Positions 4,964 to 5,001 of a DNA stretch of 5,001 nt are shown here, in pieces. The stretch is from DASQBT01 sp035635075 (GTDB taxonomy: Bacteria > Pseudomonadota > Gammaproteobacteria > Burkholderiales > Thiobacillaceae): positions 1 to 5,001 of the forward strand of contig DASQBT010000211.1 in assembly GCA_035635075.1 (NCBI GenBank). The letters are read 5' to 3'. A program made the position numbers and the translations under genes. Positions within the stretch are counted from its first letter, which is position 1. Every line of letters begins with the position of its first letter. The notes under the pieces were generated by a model. It saw nothing but the letters and a program-made list of their open reading frames with translations, was not told the DNA's origin and made no database searches.

Positions 4964-5001
4964 ATGAGCTGGACAGTGGAAGAATTGGCTGGGTTGGAGT
5001 T
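4964..5001 (+). CDS. Start of a Tn5/IS4-like transposase (cut by window edge)
   Basis: Twelve codons, MSWTVEELAGLE, follow AAAGGCGAGAGCTAA, a fair Shine-Dalgarno. The pattern M-S-W-x-x-E-E-x-x-x-x-x-L resembles the DNA-binding N-terminus of Tn5/IS50-type transposases, which continue with LGDKR. It is on the opposite strand from, and in a different family than, the truncated transposase to the left. The call rests on very few residues. Confidence 0.5.
   Translation, partial: MSWTVEELAGLE

Overview
The window looks like proteobacterial DNA. The left 4.1 kb is GC-rich with strong Shine-Dalgarno (SD) sites and Sec/Tat-exported enzymes; the right end is AT-richer and holds insertion-sequence debris. 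No rRNA, tRNA or CRISPR array is visible, and the genus cannot be named from sequence alone.

Layout. Everything from about 4.06 kb down to 1 reads on the minus strand like one operon. In transcription order it holds: a frameshifted, proline-rich secreted protein (4057-3676); a 27-codon stub matching the N-terminus of a haloperoxidase-type alpha/beta hydrolase (3583-3500); a complete Tat-exported epoxide hydrolase (3503-2139); a complete secreted metallo-beta-lactamase-fold (MBL) hydrolase with all zinc ligands (2085-979); a broken signal-peptide ORF joined out of frame to a piece resembling an SDR C-terminus (928-762); the N-terminal half of a RidA/YjgF-family protein (768-541); a 45-codon hydrophobic ORF (544-407); and the start of a second, Sec-exported epoxide hydrolase paralogue (420-1, running off the edge). 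At 4.1-4.6 kb there is no convincing gene, only a weak promoter/dyad candidate. From about 4.59 to 4.91 kb lies the C-terminal third of an IS4/IS701-like transposase on the minus strand, and at 4964 an unrelated Tn5/IS4-like transposase begins on the plus strand.

Function. The intact core is an exported hydrolase set: two epoxide hydrolases and a zinc MBL hydrolase. It probably acts on epoxide, ester or lactone compounds outside the cytoplasm; the substrate cannot be read from the sequence.

Most unusual feature. At junction after junction, a gene start with a good SD runs for a few to about 75 codons and stops where the next gene's SD and ATG begin, often with an ATGA overlap. Several stubs resemble known protein N-termini or export signals. 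This looks like serial deletion of gene bodies that kept the SD/start modules, or a chain of translationally coupled leaders. The epoxide hydrolase also has an internal, well-placed SD and ATG just after its Tat signal, in a 13-bp repeat of its own start region, which could yield both an exported and a cytosolic form.
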